A stretch of DNA of 64,000 bases from CAYSRJ01 sp964521865. Lineage in GTDB: Bacteria > Spirochaetota > B62-G9 > DRHN01. Made by a program: the position numbers and the translations under genes. Positions 61,391 to 64,000 of the stretch are shown one piece after another. The notes beneath the pieces are model-generated. The model was not told the DNA's origin, searched no databases, and worked only from the letters and a program-made list of their open reading frames with translations. Within the stretch, counting starts at the first letter, position 1; each line of letters begins with the position of its first letter. The stretch covers positions 398,487 through 462,486 of the forward strand of contig CAZFTJ010000001.1 of the NCBI GenBank assembly GCA_964521865.1, read 5' to 3'.

Positions 61391-62893
61391 ATGCGAATTC
61401 TCGTAGATACCAACATAATCATTCCTCGCGAGGACGATTCGGTAGTCCCTTCGGAGGTTAGTGCCGTGCTTCGTCTGTTCGCTGATCGCGGAGATGTTAT
61501 ATGCGTCCATCCATCCTCCCTTGATGATCTTGCGAGAGACAAAGACGAGCAAAGAAAAGCTATCACTCTCTCAAAGGTGCAAAGCTACCCACGAATTGAA
61601 TCTCCTCCAGACCCGACCATTGATATCGATTTTCGACGACTAATTGGACCACCAAGGGACCCAAATAGCGAAATAGATGATCGACTGCTTTATTCAGTCC
61701 TCAGAAACGCCGTAGATCTTTTAATAACAAATGATCAAGGTATGCATAGAAAAGCCACTCTGCTTTCGATCGACGATCGCGTGTTGACCGTTATAGAAGC
61801 CTTAGTATTTCTCGATCGGCTCCGACCCGACACGACAAGTCGACTTGCCCCCCCAGAGGTTCGCCTTGAACCGCTCCATTCGATCGATCTTCAGGAAGGT
61901 TTTTTCGACTCTCTTAGGCAAGACTACCCAGGGTTTGACGCGTGGTTTACTCGGAAGTCTCGAGATGGTGCTAAGGCGTGGATCCACCGAATACCTTCAG
62001 GACAGCTGGGCGCGTTTATGCTGCTAAAAGATGAGACGGACCATATAGATATGGTTGGTCGAAGGCTTCCGTGGCAGCGAAGAATTAAGATATCTACTCT
62101 CAAGGTCACACGAATGGGTTACAGACTTGGTGAATTGCTGCTTAAAATCGCATTTGAATACGCCTTGAAAAATAGTATCACGGATTTGTACCTTACTTTG
62201 TATCCAGGTAACAAAGACTTTCTTATTAGCTTGATCACAGCCTTCGGGTTCAAGTTAGTCGGACAGACGGATGAGGGTGAGGAAGTCTACTACAAGACAA
62301 CACGACCTGTAGAGGCATTACAGGACCTTGATCCTGTTGAAGTGTTTGTAACGTACTATCCGTGCTTCGTAGATTCGCCTGCTGTTGCTAAATTCATTGT
62401 ACCAATCCAACCGAAGTACCATGACCGCTTGTTTCCCAGCTGGACGGGTAGGCAGTTGACATTTGACTTCGAGTTCGAGATGTTTCCCGAAGGAAATGCG
62501 ATTCGAAAGGCCTATCTATGCAATTCACGAACGACAGGGCTCGCAGCTGGGGCTGTACTTTTGTTCTATCGATCCCATGACGTGTCTGCAGTTACTACTG
62601 TAGGCGTCATTGAGAGAGTGGAAAGAGGAAGACTGACTGTAGACAAGGTTCTCACTATAGCCGGTCGCCGGATTGTCTATACACAGGAGGAGATAGAAAC
62701 CATCCTACAGAAGCCGGCACTTCTTATACTATTTCGATGGCATGCCCACTTCCCTTCCCCTCTGAATCGAGGTACATTGGTTGCATTAGGTGCGTTAAAA
62801 GGGTCTCCGCAGTCAATAGTGCGAATTACTCACGAGTCATATATACTCTTAAAGTGGAAGGGCGAACTTGAGAACTGTATTACTGTCAGTTAA
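61391..62893 (+). CDS. PIN-GNAT-PUA-like multidomain protein
   Basis: 500 residues with three modules. Residues 1-135 form a PIN nuclease: acidic residues in RILVDTNI (Asp6), EIDDRLLYSV and ITNDQG. About 195-310 is a GNAT acetyltransferase fold (ISTLKVTRMGYRLGELLLKIAFEYA, then NKDFLISLITAFGFKLVG). The last 110 residues look PUA/EVE-like (GAVLLFYRSHDVSAVTTVGVIERV). ATG 61391 starts at the PIN domain; a TTG 36 bases earlier is possible. The next gene overlaps its end by 26 bases. A nuclease plus acyl-transfer fusion in a defence island points to a toxin or effector. Confidence 0.78.
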   Translation: MRILVDTNIIIPREDDSVVPSEVSAVLRLFADRGDVICVHPSSLDDLARDKDEQRKAITLSKVQSYPRIESPPDPTIDIDFRRLIGPPRDPNSEIDDRLLYSVLRNAVDLLITNDQGMHRKATLLSIDDRVLTVIEALVFLDRLRPDTTSRLAPPEVRLEPLHSIDLQEGFFDSLRQDYPGFDAWFTRKSRDGAKAWIHRIPSGQLGAFMLLKDETDHIDMVGRRLPWQRRIKISTLKVTRMGYRLGELLLKIAFEYALKNSITDLYLTLYPGNKDFLISLITAFGFKLVGQTDEGEEVYYKTTRPVEALQDLDPVEVFVTYYPCFVDSPAVAKFIVPIQPKYHDRLFPSWTGRQLTFDFEFEMFPEGNAIRKAYLCNSRTTGLAAGAVLLFYRSHDVSAVTTVGVIERVERGRLTVDKVLTIAGRRIVYTQEEIETILQKPALLILFRWHAHFPSPLNRGTLVALGALKGSPQSIVRITHESYILLKWKGELENCITVS

Positions 62894-63278
62894 ACCAGAG
62901 TATGCTACACGTATTCTGGAGGGCAGCAAGCGCTTCGAGTTCCGCAAGACTCGATTCGCACAAGAAATCAGAACCGTTTTCCTGTATGCGACAGCTCCTG
63001 TATCCCGTATAGTGGGATACTTCGCTGTTATCGGTATAAAGACCGGATCCCCCAGAGCCCTTTGGCGAAAATGCAGGAGAGCAGCTGGTATTCAAAGGAA
63101 GGACTTCTTTTCATATTACCAGGATGCAAAGACCGCATATGCTTTGATTGTAGGCGAAGTAACAGAGTTCAAAGATAGCGTCAATCCACGTGAATTGTGG
63201 CCAACCTTCTCGATACCACAGAGTTATAGGTATCTCGATTCAGTGACCGAGAAGAAGATAGTGTCAGGACGTGTCTAA
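62868..63278 (+). CDS. ASCH/PUA-like domain protein
   Basis: 136 residues. LLSVKPEYATRILEGSKRFEFRKTRF is the ASCH signature, a PUA-like RNA- or modified-nucleotide-binding fold. TTG 62868 overlaps the PIN-GNAT gene by 26 bases and has GAAGGG about six bases before it, so translation is probably coupled. As the partner of a PIN-containing protein it may act as antitoxin or specificity factor; this is inferred from context. Confidence 0.78.
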   Translation: MRTVLLSVKPEYATRILEGSKRFEFRKTRFAQEIRTVFLYATAPVSRIVGYFAVIGIKTGSPRALWRKCRRAAGIQRKDFFSYYQDAKTAYALIVGEVTEFKDSVNPRELWPTFSIPQSYRYLDSVTEKKIVSGRV

Positions 63279-63464
63279 GTCTACAAAGTTTTGGCACTCA
63301 CCTTTGCAAGTCGGCTTGTGGGACGGCGGTTCCTTATCAAGACGCTCAAAATACTTGGTAATCCAATATGTTGCTCAAGCTTACCACCTAGAATACTGCG
63401 GTATCGATGGATGGTTATGTCTGGAGATAGGGTTATGAATGGGCGGTAGCTGAGCTCAATAGTT

Positions 63465-63980
63465 ATGAAGAATAAAAAATTCACAGTATTAAGCTACTTT
63501 TTATTAATATCAATACTTCTAATCATATTTAATTGTTCTTCAAGCGCAAAAAACCCATCCAATTCCGACACAACACAATCCAGCTCAATAAAGCTTGCCA
63601 CCTGGAATATCAGGATCCTATCCAACGGAAGCCGCGATGATACTGAACTTGCTGAAATTGCGGATATTTTGCAGAGATACGACCTCATCGCTGTTCAGGA
63701 AACAAGAGACACCACGGTCCTGAACCGACTGAAGAACTTCCTTCCCGAGTATGATTATATCGCTTCCGATCCGGTCGGGACCTCCGTTAAGGAGCTCTAT
63801 GTGTTCTTTTACAAGATCTCAATCATCTCCCCGATCGGGACGGCATATATCTATCCGGATCCTAACGATAACTTCATCAGAGAACCCTGTGTTGCCTGCT
63901 TCCAGGCTGGTAATTTCGACTTCACGCTCGTCAATATCCATATGCTTGTAATGGACCCCAAAAACTGGACAGCGTCTTAA
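63465..63980 (+). CDS. Endonuclease/exonuclease/phosphatase-family lipoprotein, truncated
   Basis: 171 residues. A lipoprotein-type signal (hydrophobic 10-22 ending FNCSSS) precedes the start of an EEP (DNase I-like) domain: IKLATWNIRILSNG, ADILQRYDLIAVQETRD with the catalytic Glu in QETR, and LVNIHMLV. Full EEP domains need about 250 residues; here the frame stops after DPKNWTAS, before the His and Asp motifs, so the protein is probably inactive. The window ends 20 bases later. A fragment of a similar gene lies at 56687. Confidence 0.75.
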   Translation: MKNKKFTVLSYFLLISILLIIFNCSSSAKNPSNSDTTQSSSIKLATWNIRILSNGSRDDTELAEIADILQRYDLIAVQETRDTTVLNRLKNFLPEYDYIASDPVGTSVKELYVFFYKISIISPIGTAYIYPDPNDNFIREPCVACFQAGNFDFTLVNIHMLVMDPKNWTAS

Positions 63981-64000
63981 GATTGTGGATAACTTGATTA

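Noticed and set aside
47402..64000. CRISPR array or integrase within the island
   Set aside because: No regularly spaced repeats and no recombinase or transposase reading frame was found in the part of the island that is visible.

Overview
The window looks like a chromosome segment of a spirochaete. Two tandem FlaA-type flagellar sheath proteins, two tandem motility accessory factor (DUF115) genes followed by fliS and an FlgN-like gene, a bactofilin, and lipoproteins with Ig/FN3 repeats together point to a periplasmic-flagellate, diderm bacterium. The left 47 kb has mixed housekeeping content and moderate GC; the right 16.6 kb is visibly more AT-rich. No species can be named from the sequence alone.

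Left part (1-47.3 kb), in order: the 3' portion of a fused E1 alpha-beta 2-oxo acid dehydrogenase; a phosphatase/lipid-kinase fusion; an RNA uridine methyltransferase; the rpsF-ssb-rpsR-DUF2232-rplI-dnaB cluster (its S18 carries an unusual long N-terminal extension); a methyltetrahydrofolate methyltransferase; lon; tyrS; a large Ig/FN3/DNRLRE lipoprotein; folE; mnmE; an ATP-grasp + FMN-oxidoreductase fusion; a hotdog thioesterase; pheT; a sirtuin; a GAF-domain protein with GLLxxA repeats; the motility block (two MAF genes, fliS, flgN-like); polA-coaE-SPOR; lipA; two flaA genes with a sigma-28-like promoter; a coiled-coil unknown; a bactofilin; a TPR/membrane-protein pair; an FGGY-C-like protein overlapping bioY; an OsmC protein and a DUF3108 protein. 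lipA supplies the lipoyl cofactor that E1-type complexes such as the first gene need.

At 47.40 kb a 3' fragment of a class II (Leu-type) tRNA lies on the minus strand with no 5' half, and composition changes immediately after it. This is the expected scar of an integrative element inserted at a tRNA 3' end, with the intact tRNA and probably the integrase beyond the right edge. The island carries accessory and defence-type genes: Fic, a SocA/Panacea protein, an RHH protein, an N4-cytosine methyltransferase with an MjaI-like endonuclease, an XRE regulator, small secreted or outer-membrane proteins, and pseudogene scraps (ORF6N, endonuclease/exonuclease/phosphatase, a truncated secreted protein). 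It then has a dense run: a P-loop ATPase plus HNH nuclease, AbiV plus an Apea-like HEPN protein, and a PIN-GNAT-PUA fusion overlapping an ASCH protein. That run (56.8-63.3 kb) is bracketed by two pieces of the same endonuclease/exonuclease/phosphatase gene type and is the best candidate here for an undescribed defence module. Several dispersed palindromes (4.5, 17.9, 22.1, 38.4 kb) look like small repeat families.
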